From Brachybacterium epidermidis (GTDB lineage: Bacteria; Actinomycetota; Actinomycetes; Actinomycetales; Dermabacteraceae): a stretch of 52,026 nt of DNA. Of the stretch, positions 6,771 to 14,676 are shown piece after piece. The notes beneath the pieces were generated by a model. The model saw nothing but the letters and a program-made list of their open reading frames with translations, ran no database searches and had not been told where the DNA came from. The number at the start of each line of letters is the position of its first letter. Positions within the stretch are counted from its first letter, which is position 1. The translations under genes and the position numbers were made by a program. Location of the stretch: contig NZ_JADEYR010000018.1 of the NCBI RefSeq assembly GCF_015209585.1, forward strand, positions 1 to 52,026, read 5' to 3'.

Positions 6771-8487
6771 GCTAACCTCGATCTTTCATCGGGCTGGTGA
6801 GCGGTCGCGGTCGGCGTCGTTGCCGGTGTTCAGCTGCTGATTCTGGCATTCGGGTATGACAGATCGTCGCAGTGTCCGTTGCGGGCGGTCGGGTTCCACT
6901 CCCGAGAAGAGATGCTGCTGGTCGTAGGGACGGGCGGCCTTGCCGGATCAGGTCTGCGCGACGGCAATGCGGAGCCGGTTGACGCCGGTTAGGACGGTGC
7001 GGGCTTCGGGAGCGTGCTGGGCGAGGTGGAGGAGGTTGTGCCGGCTGCGGCGCACGAGGGTCGCGGGGATCTCGAACAGCCGTGCGCGGAGCCGTTTGGG
7101 CTCCCACTTCCGCGCATCATGGCCGGTCAGCGCGATGGTCTGCATCCAGGCGACGAGCTCGCTAGCGAGCTGGATGATCTGGCACCAGACCTGGTTCTGC
7201 GCGAAGCCCTGCAGCGGGAACTTCATCAAGCCCATGTCCTTGGCGTTGCGGATCCGGTCTTCGCATCGTGCGCGGCGGCGGTGTCGCAGCTCGAGCACGG
7301 GAAGTTGGCCGCGCGGGGTGTTGGTCGCGAACGCGGTGATGCGCATCCCCTCGTGATCGGTGATCCGCAGCTGCGCCCCAGGATGAGGACGTTCCTTCCG
7401 CACGATCACCCGCATCCCGGGCGGCCAACCCTGAAGATCCAGCAGCCCGGTCAGTTCCGCGACCCATGCTCCGTCGCGGATCCCGTCGGTGTCGGTGTCG
7501 TAGGCAGGAGTCCACGTCTTCGCCTCATCGATACGTTCCAGCAGGTCGGGAGTGTTCGCGGGGAGGGTGAACCCGACTGAGTAGGCCAGACGCTGCCCGG
7601 TCAGCCACTTGACGAAGTCCTTGGTGCCACCGGCTCCGTCGGTGCGGATCAGGACCTTCTTCGACCCCCTTCCGCCGGAGGAGAGCAGACCAGCCGGGAG
7701 CTGCGCAAGGGCCTGCCTGGTGATGGTGATGTGATCGGCGGCGGTGTTGGAACCGGCGTTGCCGGGGCGCAGGTGGATCGCCAGCGGTTCCCCGGTTCCT
7801 TCGCTGCCGTGGTCCAGGAAAGCGCACAGTGGGTGGTAACCGAAGCCGCGTTTGAACGTCGGTGCAGCCTGCTCCTTCTCGCTGTGGACGTTGATCAGGG
7901 TGGCGTCGAGGTCGATGACCAGCGGATTCTGCGCACTGACCCTGCGGACCGGGGAGTGGTCGCCGGCCAGTGCCCAGGCCCGTTCCCGCGCGATGCGGCG
8001 GGCCTGGGAGATCGCCTCGACCACGGCGGGTGCGTCCTCGGCCAGCGTGGTCAGGTTCCTGGAGATCGTTGGGGCCGAGGCGACGTCTCCGAACAGTCCC
8101 GGTTCGCATCGCAGCAGATCAGTATCCGAAGCGTGCTCGCCGCCGATCGCGAGAGTCATCGCGAGGTCCAGCAGGACCTTCGAGGCGTGATGCTCGGCCA
8201 GTGGCTTCGTCCACGGATCCAGAGCTTCACGCAGCGAAGGGGCGAGGCCGGTGGCGTGGATCGTGCCGGTCAGCAGCACCGCGCCCGCATGCGCGGCCGC
8301 CGGGACCTCAGCGATGTCCACGCGCGGACGGGGGTAGAAGAACAAGGTAGGGTGGGACACCTGAAAGGTGCTCCTTCCGGCCAGGGATTACGAGACTCAA
8401 CACCCCGCATCATCCCAGGCCAGGAGCACCTTTCTTTATGCCGTCCGTCGGGCGAGACCACACCCCCGTGAAATCTCGAGGCTAAGA
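6771..8487 (-). mobile_element. IS1380-family insertion sequence
   Basis: A single transposase gene is bracketed by imperfect inverted repeats: CTAACCTCGATCTTTCATCGGG starting near 6772 (22 nt as seen) and, on the opposite strand, a matching CTTAGCCTCGAGATTTCAC segment ending near 8486. They agree at about 18 of 23 aligned positions with two one-base gaps. The length, about 1.7 kb, is normal for the family. I could not define a target duplication with confidence, so the ends are good to a few bases. It bounds the metal/thiol operon on one side, with another IS end on the other. Confidence 0.8.
6948..8360 (-). CDS. IS1380-family DDE transposase
   Basis: This 470-residue transposase starts at GTG 8360. 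It has the family's N-terminal block, then the catalytic region with aspartates in LVIDLDATLINVHSEKEQ and VLIRTDGAGGTKDF and a candidate glutamate in RRRARCEDRIRNAKDMGL, consistent with a DDE fold. The length is usual for the family and the frame is intact, so the element may still be active. The terminal repeats lie about 125 bp beyond the start and 180 bp beyond the stop. Confidence 0.93.
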   Translation of the reverse strand: MSHPTLFFYPRPRVDIAEVPAAAHAGAVLLTGTIHATGLAPSLREALDPWTKPLAEHHASKVLLDLAMTLAIGGEHASDTDLLRCEPGLFGDVASAPTISRNLTTLAEDAPAVVEAISQARRIARERAWALAGDHSPVRRVSAQNPLVIDLDATLINVHSEKEQAAPTFKRGFGYHPLCAFLDHGSEGTGEPLAIHLRPGNAGSNTAADHITITRQALAQLPAGLLSSGGRGSKKVLIRTDGAGGTKDFVKWLTGQRLAYSVGFTLPANTPDLLERIDEAKTWTPAYDTDTDGIRDGAWVAELTGLLDLQGWPPGMRVIVRKERPHPGAQLRITDHEGMRITAFATNTPRGQLPVLELRHRRRARCEDRIRNAKDMGLMKFPLQGFAQNQVWCQIIQLASELVAWMQTIALTGHDARKWEPKRLRARLFEIPATLVRRSRHNLLHLAQHAPEARTVLTGVNRLRIAVAQT

Positions 8488-8599
8488 TCGGAACGGACTC
8501 CGGGCCGCTATAAGTCGCTCTTCGGAGGCTAATTGTTTGTGTCGTGTCGATGAGTGCTGGCTCCGTTGAGTAGCTTGATGTGGTCCCTACCGTGGGCGA

Positions 8600-9205
8600 C
8601 TACGCAGTTGCGGTACTAGCGCTTGATCTATCCGGTGAGGTCGCGGGGCCGCGAAGTCCGTCGAGATATACCGACACCATCCACTCGCGCTGCCCGGGGA
8701 GGATCTCTTCGATGGCGATGGGGAACGGGCGACTGATCGCCGCGAGCCCGACAAGGAACCGTTCCGGCCTGATGTTTGGATCCACGACACCTGCCCGGCG
8801 GGCTCTCTGAACCAGGGCGTCGATGACGCGAGCTCCCTTGTCGCGCAAGGGAGGGATGCGCCGCTGAAGGCTCTCCGACTTCTGGGCGGTGGGAGCGATC
8901 TGGTAGACAAGCGCGCCAAACTCAAGTCGGGCGAGCTCGTGCACCGTCGCCCTCCAGGCGGCCTCGGGCGCATCCGCCCACTCCGGATCATGCTTCTCGA
9001 CCACCTCGGTGACGCGCGCGAAAACCTCACCCAGCACACCGACGATGAGGTCCTCGCGCGTCGGGAAGTGTCGATAGAGGGTCGCAATGCCGACCTCCGC
9101 CTCGAGCGCCACCGTGCGCATCGACACCTCGGCCCCACGGTCCGCGATCAGGCGCCATGCGGCATCGAGGATCGCTCGTCGTTTCGCCCGGGCATCTGCC
9201 CTCAT
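8600..9205 (-). CDS. TetR/AcrR-family transcriptional regulator
   Basis: This 201-residue regulator has an N-terminal helix-turn-helix (residues about 8-55; ILDAAWRLIADRGAEVSMR, then VGIATLYRHFPTREDLI) and an all-helical ligand-binding domain. The start at 9205 follows GGAGG with normal spacing. It is divergent from the membrane protein gene at 9345, and the intervening 139 bp holds two related operator-like sequences, so it probably represses itself and that gene. The ligand is not predictable. Confidence 0.92.
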   Translation of the reverse strand: MRADARAKRRAILDAAWRLIADRGAEVSMRTVALEAEVGIATLYRHFPTREDLIVGVLGEVFARVTEVVEKHDPEWADAPEAAWRATVHELARLEFGALVYQIAPTAQKSESLQRRIPPLRDKGARVIDALVQRARRAGVVDPNIRPERFLVGLAAISRPFPIAIEEILPGQREWMVSVYLDGLRGPATSPDRSSASTATA

Positions 9206-9257
9206 GTGATCGCCTCCACGCTCTGCACGTACCGCACTGTATTGCGCCCAGCCTAAC

Positions 9258-9300
9258 CGGAGCAGTACGATCCATATCGCAAACGGAGCATACCGCTCCG
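9258..9300. promoter_or_regulatory. Two related operator-like sites between tetR and membrane gene
   Basis: A perfect inverted repeat, CGGAGC-ATACC-GCTCCG, occupies 9284-9300. A second, less symmetric copy, CGGAGCAGTACGATCC, lies at 9258-9273, one helical spacing upstream. Paired palindromes in the gap between a tetR gene and its divergent neighbour are the usual arrangement for TetR operators. Confidence 0.6.
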
Positions 9301-9344
9301 CCTATAGCTGCGGCCGTGATGCCGCCGGATCCTCAGGAGCAGTC

Positions 9345-10349
9345 ATGTCCGATACGACGCTGAGCAGCGAGACCAGTCCGGAGCGCTCGCCATGGGCGAA
9401 GATCGTGGTGGTGGTGCTCGGCCTGTGCATCGCGGTCTCCCTGATGCTGCTCGCCTTCCTCACCCCGTCGATCAACTCCGGTGCCGAGGATCTGCCCCTC
9501 GGCGTGAGCGGGCCCGAGCAGGTTACGGGCCAGATCGGAGGACAGCTCGACGAGGCCCAGCCGGGCGCGTTCGAGGTGGAGCAGTACGACTCGGCGGAGG
9601 CCGTCACCGAAGCGGTCCAGGACCGCGAGGTCCTCGGCGGGATCAGCGTCGGTGACGATGGTGCGGTCACCATTACCGTCGCCAGCGGCGCGGGCACCCC
9701 CTACGCCTCCCTCCTGAAGGGCATCGGTGCGGGGCTCACCCAGGCAGGTATGACCGTCACCTACGACGACGTCGCCCCGCTCCCGCAGGACGATCCCCAG
9801 GGCCTTGGCCTCAGCGCGCTCGGACTGCCACTCGCGTTTGGAGGCATGATCTCCGCGGCCCTGCTCTCGACGCAGCTCAAGAGGCGTCCGTGGCACCGCA
9901 TCATCGGGTCGCTCGCAGCGTCCGTCGCCGTCGGCTTCGTGGTTGTCGCGATCTTGCAGTTCGGCTTCGGATCGGTCGACGGCAACTACGTGACCACCTC
10001 GCTCTCCCTGTCCCTCGGCATGGCCGCGATCTCGCTGTTCGTCCTCGGCATGGAGTCGCTACTCGGCTTCGCTGGTCTTGGAATTGGCGCGGTGCTGATG
10101 ATGTTCATCGCGAACCCGCTCTCGGGTATGGCCACCGGATGGCAGTGGCTGCCCTCCCCCTGGGGATTCATCGGCCAGCTCCTGCCGCCCGGCGCCGCCG
10201 GTTCCCTGCTGCGCGCGGACGCCTTCTTCGACGGCCGGGGCGCAGGGCTCCCCATCCTGGTGCTGACGTGCTGGGCCGTCCTCGGCATCGTGCTCGTCGG
10301 CCTCTCGACGCTCCGCAAGAAGCCTGTGGCCGAGACCGTCGCAGCGTGA
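9345..10349 (+). CDS. YhgE/Pip-like or ABC-2-type membrane protein
   Basis: This 334-residue protein has one N-terminal transmembrane helix (about 18-40) and an extracytoplasmic domain (about 45-140; PLGVSGPEQV is typical of the ABC-2/Pip exporter ectodomain). About five to six further helices follow between 150 and 325. The arrangement resembles the half-length ABC-2 membrane proteins often paired with TetR regulators. No ATPase gene is adjacent, so a standalone exporter or an efflux accessory role is an inference. Start ATG 9345 follows AGGAGC. A strong terminator follows directly. Confidence 0.75.
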   Translation: MSDTTLSSETSPERSPWAKIVVVVLGLCIAVSLMLLAFLTPSINSGAEDLPLGVSGPEQVTGQIGGQLDEAQPGAFEVEQYDSAEAVTEAVQDREVLGGISVGDDGAVTITVASGAGTPYASLLKGIGAGLTQAGMTVTYDDVAPLPQDDPQGLGLSALGLPLAFGGMISAALLSTQLKRRPWHRIIGSLAASVAVGFVVVAILQFGFGSVDGNYVTTSLSLSLGMAAISLFVLGMESLLGFAGLGIGAVLMMFIANPLSGMATGWQWLPSPWGFIGQLLPPGAAGSLLRADAFFDGRGAGLPILVLTCWAVLGIVLVGLSTLRKKPVAETVAA

Positions 10350-10363
10350 TCCTCTGATACGAG

Positions 10364-10406
10364 AGCTCCCTCATCCCCACCCGGCGTGGGGATGAGGGAG
10401 CTTTTC
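10364..10406. terminator. Intrinsic terminator between convergent genes
   Basis: A 17-bp perfect stem (10364-10380 with 10386-10402) and a 5-nt loop are followed by TTTTCC on the plus strand. It lies between the plus-strand membrane gene and the stop of the minus-strand diiron gene and may serve both. Confidence 0.9.
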
Positions 10407-10415
10407 CTTGTTCGT

Positions 10416-11204
10416 TCAGATGGCGATGCCCATCCGCGTGAGGGCGGTGCGGAAGATGGTGAGCTCCTGGAGCCCCGGCAGCCTCTGCACCCTCCGGTCC
10501 AGCCCCTCGAGATCCTCTCTGCGGCCCGAGAACAGGTGACCCATGACGTGGACGATCTCGGTCTCAGGCATGATGCCGGAGCCCACTGGGCGCCAGGCTT
10601 TCGCTAGGGCGAGGCGCGTGACCGCGCGTGCTTTCTCGGAGCCCTCGAGCCGTTCCCGCGCCTGGGTGGTGTAGAAGGCCACATGCCGGGTCTCCTGCTG
10701 GGCTATGCGCTTCAGCAGCGGGGTCAGAGCAGGGTGATCGTTCATCGCGGCCAGCCTCCGGTACGCGGCCACGGCGGAGAGTTCGTTGGCCGCCCCCCAG
10801 GTCATGTGCACCGCCACGAAGTCCGTCCCCGCAAGGCTCGAGAGGACCGACTGCTTCAGTGGGCTGAGCGCCTGCTGCCAGCCGAGTTTGACCCGCTTGG
10901 ACTTCAGCTCGTCGTAGTCCACAACGATGCCATGGCGTTGGAGCACGGCAGCGAGGGCCTCGCCGTGCCAGAACTCCTCACGATTCCACACCGTCATGAA
11001 GTCGCCGGCGTCCTCCTCCCGGTGGGAGGGGGTGACGAGCATGTCCCGGAGATAACACGACGTATGGAACTCGACGTCGCACATGTACCGCAGGGAGCGG
11101 AGCGTGTTCTCGTCCAGCGGCTGGGTCTCAAAGGTGTCGAAGTCGAGATCATCCCAGCCCACCGGTTCCGAGGTCTCTGCGAACGCCTCAAGGTCGAATG
11201 CCAT
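10416..11204 (-). CDS. Ferritin-like diiron protein (type 2 desaturase-like)
   Basis: The product is 262 residues from ATG 11204, which follows AGGAGG. The diiron ligand pattern of ferritin-like carboxylate proteins is complete: E45 (DVEFHTSCYL), E77-xx-H80 (REEFWHGEAL), E141 (ANELSAVAAYRRL) and E171-xx-H174 (QQETRHVAFY). This spacing resembles acyl-ACP desaturases and related oxygenases. The substrate is unknown. It is the last gene of a four-gene minus operon and overlaps by 17 bp the gene for a paralogue that lacks the histidines. An NADP-type reductase at the operon head could supply electrons. Confidence 0.82.
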   Translation of the reverse strand: MAFDLEAFAETSEPVGWDDLDFDTFETQPLDENTLRSLRYMCDVEFHTSCYLRDMLVTPSHREEDAGDFMTVWNREEFWHGEALAAVLQRHGIVVDYDELKSKRVKLGWQQALSPLKQSVLSSLAGTDFVAVHMTWGAANELSAVAAYRRLAAMNDHPALTPLLKRIAQQETRHVAFYTTQARERLEGSEKARAVTRLALAKAWRPVGSGIMPETEIVHVMGHLFSGRREDLEGLDRRVQRLPGLQELTIFRTALTRMGIAI

Positions 11205-12129
11205 GGGTCCCTCCTGGGGTGATGCGGCGGTGCGGGAGGCGGAAGTCGCGCCCCGGAAGGAGGCGGGTGATCTCAAATCGGGCGGCATGGAGCGCGGCCC
11301 GGTCCTCTGCGGTGCGGAAGATGCTCGGGCGGGAGACGCCTTCGTCGCGGACCCACTGCCCGGCGGGACGCAGCGGATCGCCGCCGGTGGTGAGTACGAG
11401 CCGGGCGGTCAGCGCCTCACCGCTGGATCGGGTGATCCGTGCGATCGCCTCCTGACGGAAGAAGTCCACCGACTGCTCACGCCGACGACAGATCTCCTCG
11501 AGGACGGCTCGGGCTGCGGGGATAGCGTCCAGCCGGGACGAGAGCGCCCGGAGCGCCGCCAGGAGAGAACCTTCCTGGATCGCCATGCGGGCCATGTGGC
11601 CGGCGGTGACCTGCTCGCCTGCCAGTGCCGCCCATCCGGGCCCGGCGAGGGGCAGGACCCGTTCCACGTACAGTCGACGAGCCCGGAATAGCAGAGTTGG
11701 GCATGCGTCGTCGCGGGTCCGGGATTCCTGCGGGCCTGGCAGTGCCGCTCGTACCTCCCGCAGGGCGCGGGCCCACCAGAATCGCTCCCACAGCCAGGTC
11801 GCCGCGAAGGCGGTGATGCGCGCTTCGTTCGCCGTCCAGGAGCTGTACATCGTACGGGTCTCAGTCAGCGCCGCCGACTCGACGCGGTGCAGATAGCTGA
11901 GGTCCCGCCGCAGCGAGACCAACCCGGAGAAGTCACAGCGGGCTTCCTGATCGATCGCCCTCGCATCCACCTCGATACGCCCGCTTACCCCGAGCGTGTA
12001 GGCGGAGACGTCGAACTCCGTACGGACAACGGAGGGGACAGTGCCGTCGAAGAAGTCGTGCCGTCCCGGGCGCGGCGCGTCGTCATGGAAACCGACGGGC
12101 CGCGGACGCCCGGACGGCCCCGCAGGCAT
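11188..12129 (-). CDS. Degenerate paralogue of the diiron protein
   Basis: This 313-residue protein would normally be called hypothetical. Aligned by eye with its downstream neighbour it keeps the helical layout and the glutamates: E84 (RVESAALTETRTM against DVEFHTSCYLRDM), E115 (LWERFWWARAL against REEFWHGEAL), E186 (IQEGSLLAALRAL) and E218 (RRREQSVDFF). The two histidine ligands are replaced by W118 and V221. It has about 40 extra N-terminal residues and extra C-terminal sequence. The most economical reading is a non-catalytic partner of the diiron enzyme. Its gene overlaps both neighbours (17 bp downstream, 1 bp upstream), indicating tight coupling. Confidence 0.6.
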   Translation of the reverse strand: MPAGPSGRPRPVGFHDDAPRPGRHDFFDGTVPSVVRTEFDVSAYTLGVSGRIEVDARAIDQEARCDFSGLVSLRRDLSYLHRVESAALTETRTMYSSWTANEARITAFAATWLWERFWWARALREVRAALPGPQESRTRDDACPTLLFRARRLYVERVLPLAGPGWAALAGEQVTAGHMARMAIQEGSLLAALRALSSRLDAIPAARAVLEEICRRREQSVDFFRQEAIARITRSSGEALTARLVLTTGGDPLRPAGQWVRDEGVSRPSIFRTAEDRAALHAARFEITRLLPGRDFRLPHRRITPGGTHGIRP

Positions 12130-12863
12130 CAGCCCTCACCCTCCGCGACGAAAGTTCCCACCCGTGACGGCCACTGTCGATGCGCGAGCCACGGCAGCAG
12201 GATCAGAAGCACAGGATCGACCGTCTGAATCACGATCGCCGCGCTCAGGGCAATCACATCGTTGCTCAGCCCCGCGAGCAGCAGGAGCAGCACCAGCTGC
12301 GCGAGGATGCTGGCAGCCAGAATGACGATGAGTACGGGGATCCTCTGCTTCCCTCTGCCGAACTGGGTGGCGAAGACCCACACAGCTAGCGGGATGAACA
12401 GGAGCACAGCCGTGAGGGTCCCCGGCGAATAGCCCATCGGGGTGGGCAGTGTCGCAACGTGGCTGAGCGCGTTGGTGAGCAGCAGCCCCGCCCCTGTCAG
12501 GCCCACGGCCGGGACCTTCCGCGCAATCAGCGCGGCGGCGACGAGGGCGATCCAGACGAACGGGATGTTGACCGCGACGAAGAAGCTCGGCACCAGCGGA
12601 CAGCTCACGACGTCAGGGAATCCGAAGGTCTCGCACGCAGTTGCCGGAAACTGGAACGGGCGGCCGAGCAGATCGATCCCGTACTCCTCGAAGTTGTGGA
12701 GCATGTAAGCGATCACCGAGGCCCAGGCGAGCCAGACCGGATCCCGCCACCGGGAGATACCGGTCTCGTGCCGCAGCACATCGGTGAAGAGTGCGAGAAC
12801 CAGGAGCACGATGGCCCCGCCGAGCCCCACGGAGCTCCAATACTGCGCAAACCACTCCCACAT
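12129..12863 (-). CDS. HXXEE-domain integral membrane protein
   Basis: This 244-residue membrane protein has about seven hydrophobic helices. The family motif HNFEEY follows the second helix (YMLHNFEEYGIDLLGRP). The biochemical role of HXXEE proteins is not established as far as I know; the conserved His and Glu pair suggests metal binding or acid-base chemistry near the membrane. Start ATG 12863 follows AGGAGG. It sits between the reductase-like gene and the two ferritin-like genes, so it may provide a membrane or metal-loading function to that set. Confidence 0.8.
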   Translation of the reverse strand: MWEWFAQYWSSVGLGGAIVLLVLALFTDVLRHETGISRWRDPVWLAWASVIAYMLHNFEEYGIDLLGRPFQFPATACETFGFPDVVSCPLVPSFFVAVNIPFVWIALVAAALIARKVPAVGLTGAGLLLTNALSHVATLPTPMGYSPGTLTAVLLFIPLAVWVFATQFGRGKQRIPVLIVILAASILAQLVLLLLLAGLSNDVIALSAAIVIQTVDPVLLILLPWLAHRQWPSRVGTFVAEGEG

Positions 12864-12885
12864 CAAGTTTCCTCCTGAGGGCAGG

Positions 12886-13485
12886 TCAGCGGATGACGGC
12901 GATGTTGAACTCGGGGGTGCCCAGAGCACCCATGAGCGCGAGGAAGAGCAACGCATAGTGCTCGGTGGCGATCGAGGTGGCGATACCACCGAGATCGAGC
13001 ATGCTCGCCTCGGCCCAGCCGAGATCCCCCAGCAGCCCGCGCACCGCCCGCTTGGCCTCCTCGTCGTCTCCGGAGAGGAAGACGCTCGATCCCGGAGCGG
13101 TACCCGAAGGGTCCGTCATCACAGCCACGTTCATGGTGTTCAGGCTCTTGACCACCCGGGCCCGGGGGAATCGCTGCTGGACCTGGAGGGCGACGCTGTC
13201 GCCCGGGTACTCCAGCGTGAAGTCCTCCGTGAAGGCGTTGGAGACGTCGAGAACGACCTTCCCCTCGAGCGCTCCGCCGCCGAGGTGCTCGAGAGTGGGG
13301 AGGACTGCCTGGCCGGGAAGAGCGGTGAGGACGACGTCCGCACCGTTGACCGCCTCCGCGTTGCCGACCGTACCGTCATCCGGACGCGGGCTCCGGGACC
13401 CGCGGGCCACGTCGTGTCCCGCGGCCTGGAGTGCAGTGGCCAGGGATGAGCCGACGGAGCCGGTGCCGAGAACTGCGATACGCAT
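12886..13485 (-). CDS. NADPH-dependent F420 reductase-like oxidoreductase
   Basis: This 199-residue Rossmann protein has GTGSVGSSLATAL at the N-terminus and the family segments VVLDVSNAF and VVKSLNTMNV, as in NADPH:F420 oxidoreductase-like proteins and short dinucleotide-binding relatives. Family members transfer hydride between NADP and F420 or, in many cases, have unknown substrates. The gene is first in the minus operon, divergent from a TetR gene, with a run of palindromes between them. Confidence 0.8.
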   Translation of the reverse strand: MRIAVLGTGSVGSSLATALQAAGHDVARGSRSPRPDDGTVGNAEAVNGADVVLTALPGQAVLPTLEHLGGGALEGKVVLDVSNAFTEDFTLEYPGDSVALQVQQRFPRARVVKSLNTMNVAVMTDPSGTAPGSSVFLSGDDEEAKRAVRGLLGDLGWAEASMLDLGGIATSIATEHYALLFLALMGALGTPEFNIAVIR

Positions 13486-13530
13486 GGGATTCCTCCAGAG
13501 AGGGCACGCTGCCGCGCCCTGTAGACGTGT

Positions 13531-13592
13531 GCCCCGAGACGGGGCGTCGTCAGCCTACGACGAATTCCCCCCTTGGGGAACTCCTCGAGGAG
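13531..13592. promoter_or_regulatory. Cluster of four adjacent palindromes in a divergent promoter
   Basis: Within 62 bp there are four inverted repeats: GCCCC-GAGAC-GGGGC (13531-13545), CGTCGT-CAGCCT-ACGACG (13545-13562), TTCCCC-CCTT-GGGGAA (13565-13580) and the perfect palindrome CTCCTCGAGGAG (13581-13592). They fill the gap between the reductase-like gene (minus) and tetR (plus). At least the third has the look of a TetR operator; the last overlaps the tetR ribosome site. Confidence 0.6.
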
Positions 13593-13608
13593 GGATATGA
13601 TCCAGAGC

Positions 13609-14232
13609 ATGACGAGCACACCTCTCGGCACGAGCCGCAGACGCCCCACGGGCCGGCGCGCCGGAGACAGCGGGACCCGCGATGCCATCCTCGACGCCGC
13701 CCGCGACCTCTTTGCCGAACATGCCCTCGAGGGCACCTCGATGCGGGCGATCGCCAAGCAGGCCGGGGTCGATCCCGCACTGATCCGGCACTTCTTCACA
13801 GACAAGGAGACGCTGTTCGCGACCACGATGACCGATCGCACCGTGATCATCGAACGGATGCGGGCTGCACTCCCGGGGGATCCCGACAGCCTCGGAGAGC
13901 GCATGACGAACGAGTACCTGCTGCTCTGGGAGGACGACGAGTTACGCCCGGTGCTCATGGCCCTCGTCAGATCAGCGACCACCTCGCAGAACGCCGCTGA
14001 CCTCCTCATCGAGCTCTTCACCGCGAGGATGCACGGGGACTCGCTGGAGCCCGGCGTCCCGATCACGCAGCTCCGTGGTGCCGCCTTGGCCGCGTCCCAC
14101 CTGTTCGGAGTCGCCGTCGCACGCCACATCCTGCACGTCCCCGCCGTCGTCGACATCCCCCATGACGAACTCGTCCAGAGCATCGCCCCGGCCATCCAGA
14201 ACTACCTCAACCCGACCGCACGCCCACAGTGA
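13609..14232 (+). CDS. TetR-family transcriptional regulator
   Basis: This 207-residue regulator has an N-terminal HTH (residues about 20-65; DLFAEHALEGTSMRAIAKQ, then VDPALIRHFFTDKETLF) and a C-terminal domain similar to the actinobacterial TetR_C_17-type group. Two starts are possible: ATG 13597, only 3 nt after AGGAGG, or ATG 13609, 15 nt after it; I prefer 13609 but neither spacing is ideal. It heads a plus-strand set with the DoxX-like and SDR genes and probably controls both sides of the divergent cluster through the palindromes upstream. Confidence 0.9.
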   Translation: MTSTPLGTSRRRPTGRRAGDSGTRDAILDAARDLFAEHALEGTSMRAIAKQAGVDPALIRHFFTDKETLFATTMTDRTVIIERMRAALPGDPDSLGERMTNEYLLLWEDDELRPVLMALVRSATTSQNAADLLIELFTARMHGDSLEPGVPITQLRGAALAASHLFGVAVARHILHVPAVVDIPHDELVQSIAPAIQNYLNPTARPQ

Positions 14233-14252
14233 ACAACACCCCAGGAGAAATC

Positions 14253-14648
14253 ATGACCACCGCACGCACCCACCGCACCCTGTCCCGCGTGATCGGCGCC
14301 GCCTTCCTCGGCGCCGCCGCCATCCAGGCCACGAACAAAGAAACATTCTCCAACCTGGTCCCCGACCAGCTCGCGGATCACAAGGAGACCATCCAGGGCG
14401 GCATGACCGTCGGTCTCGCCGGCATCGGTCTGAGCTTCTTCGTCCCGCGACTGCGCCAGGTCTCCCGCTGGGCCCCCACCGCCGTCCTCGTCTCAACCCT
14501 GCCCACCGCGATCCAGCAGGTCCGCGAACCGGAGCAGCTCGAAGGAGTCGGGCTCCCTCCCCAGCTCGCCCCCGTCCGGGTGATCGCCCAGCTGCTCATG
14601 ATCGCCGGGATCTGGCGCGCCACCCGCAAGCCCACCCCGACGAACTGA
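14253..14648 (+). CDS. Small DoxX-like membrane protein
   Basis: This 131-residue protein has three to four hydrophobic segments and resembles small DoxX/DUF4267-type membrane proteins that often sit beside oxidoreductases. ATG 14253 follows AGGAG; the upstream GTG at 14229 overlaps the tetR stop and has no ribosome site. It lies 20 bp after tetR and 28 bp before the SDR gene, so all three are probably co-transcribed. No catalytic residues are evident. Confidence 0.65.
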   Translation: MTTARTHRTLSRVIGAAFLGAAAIQATNKETFSNLVPDQLADHKETIQGGMTVGLAGIGLSFFVPRLRQVSRWAPTAVLVSTLPTAIQQVREPEQLEGVGLPPQLAPVRVIAQLLMIAGIWRATRKPTPTN

Positions 14649-14676
14649 CCACAGCCGGCCGAGAAAGAGACCCGAC

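Noticed and set aside
1..8487. Composite transposon with two identical IS copies
   Set aside because: The left-edge fragment does not resemble the IS1380 transposase C-terminus, so the two flanking elements appear to be different; only cassette-like flanking can be claimed.
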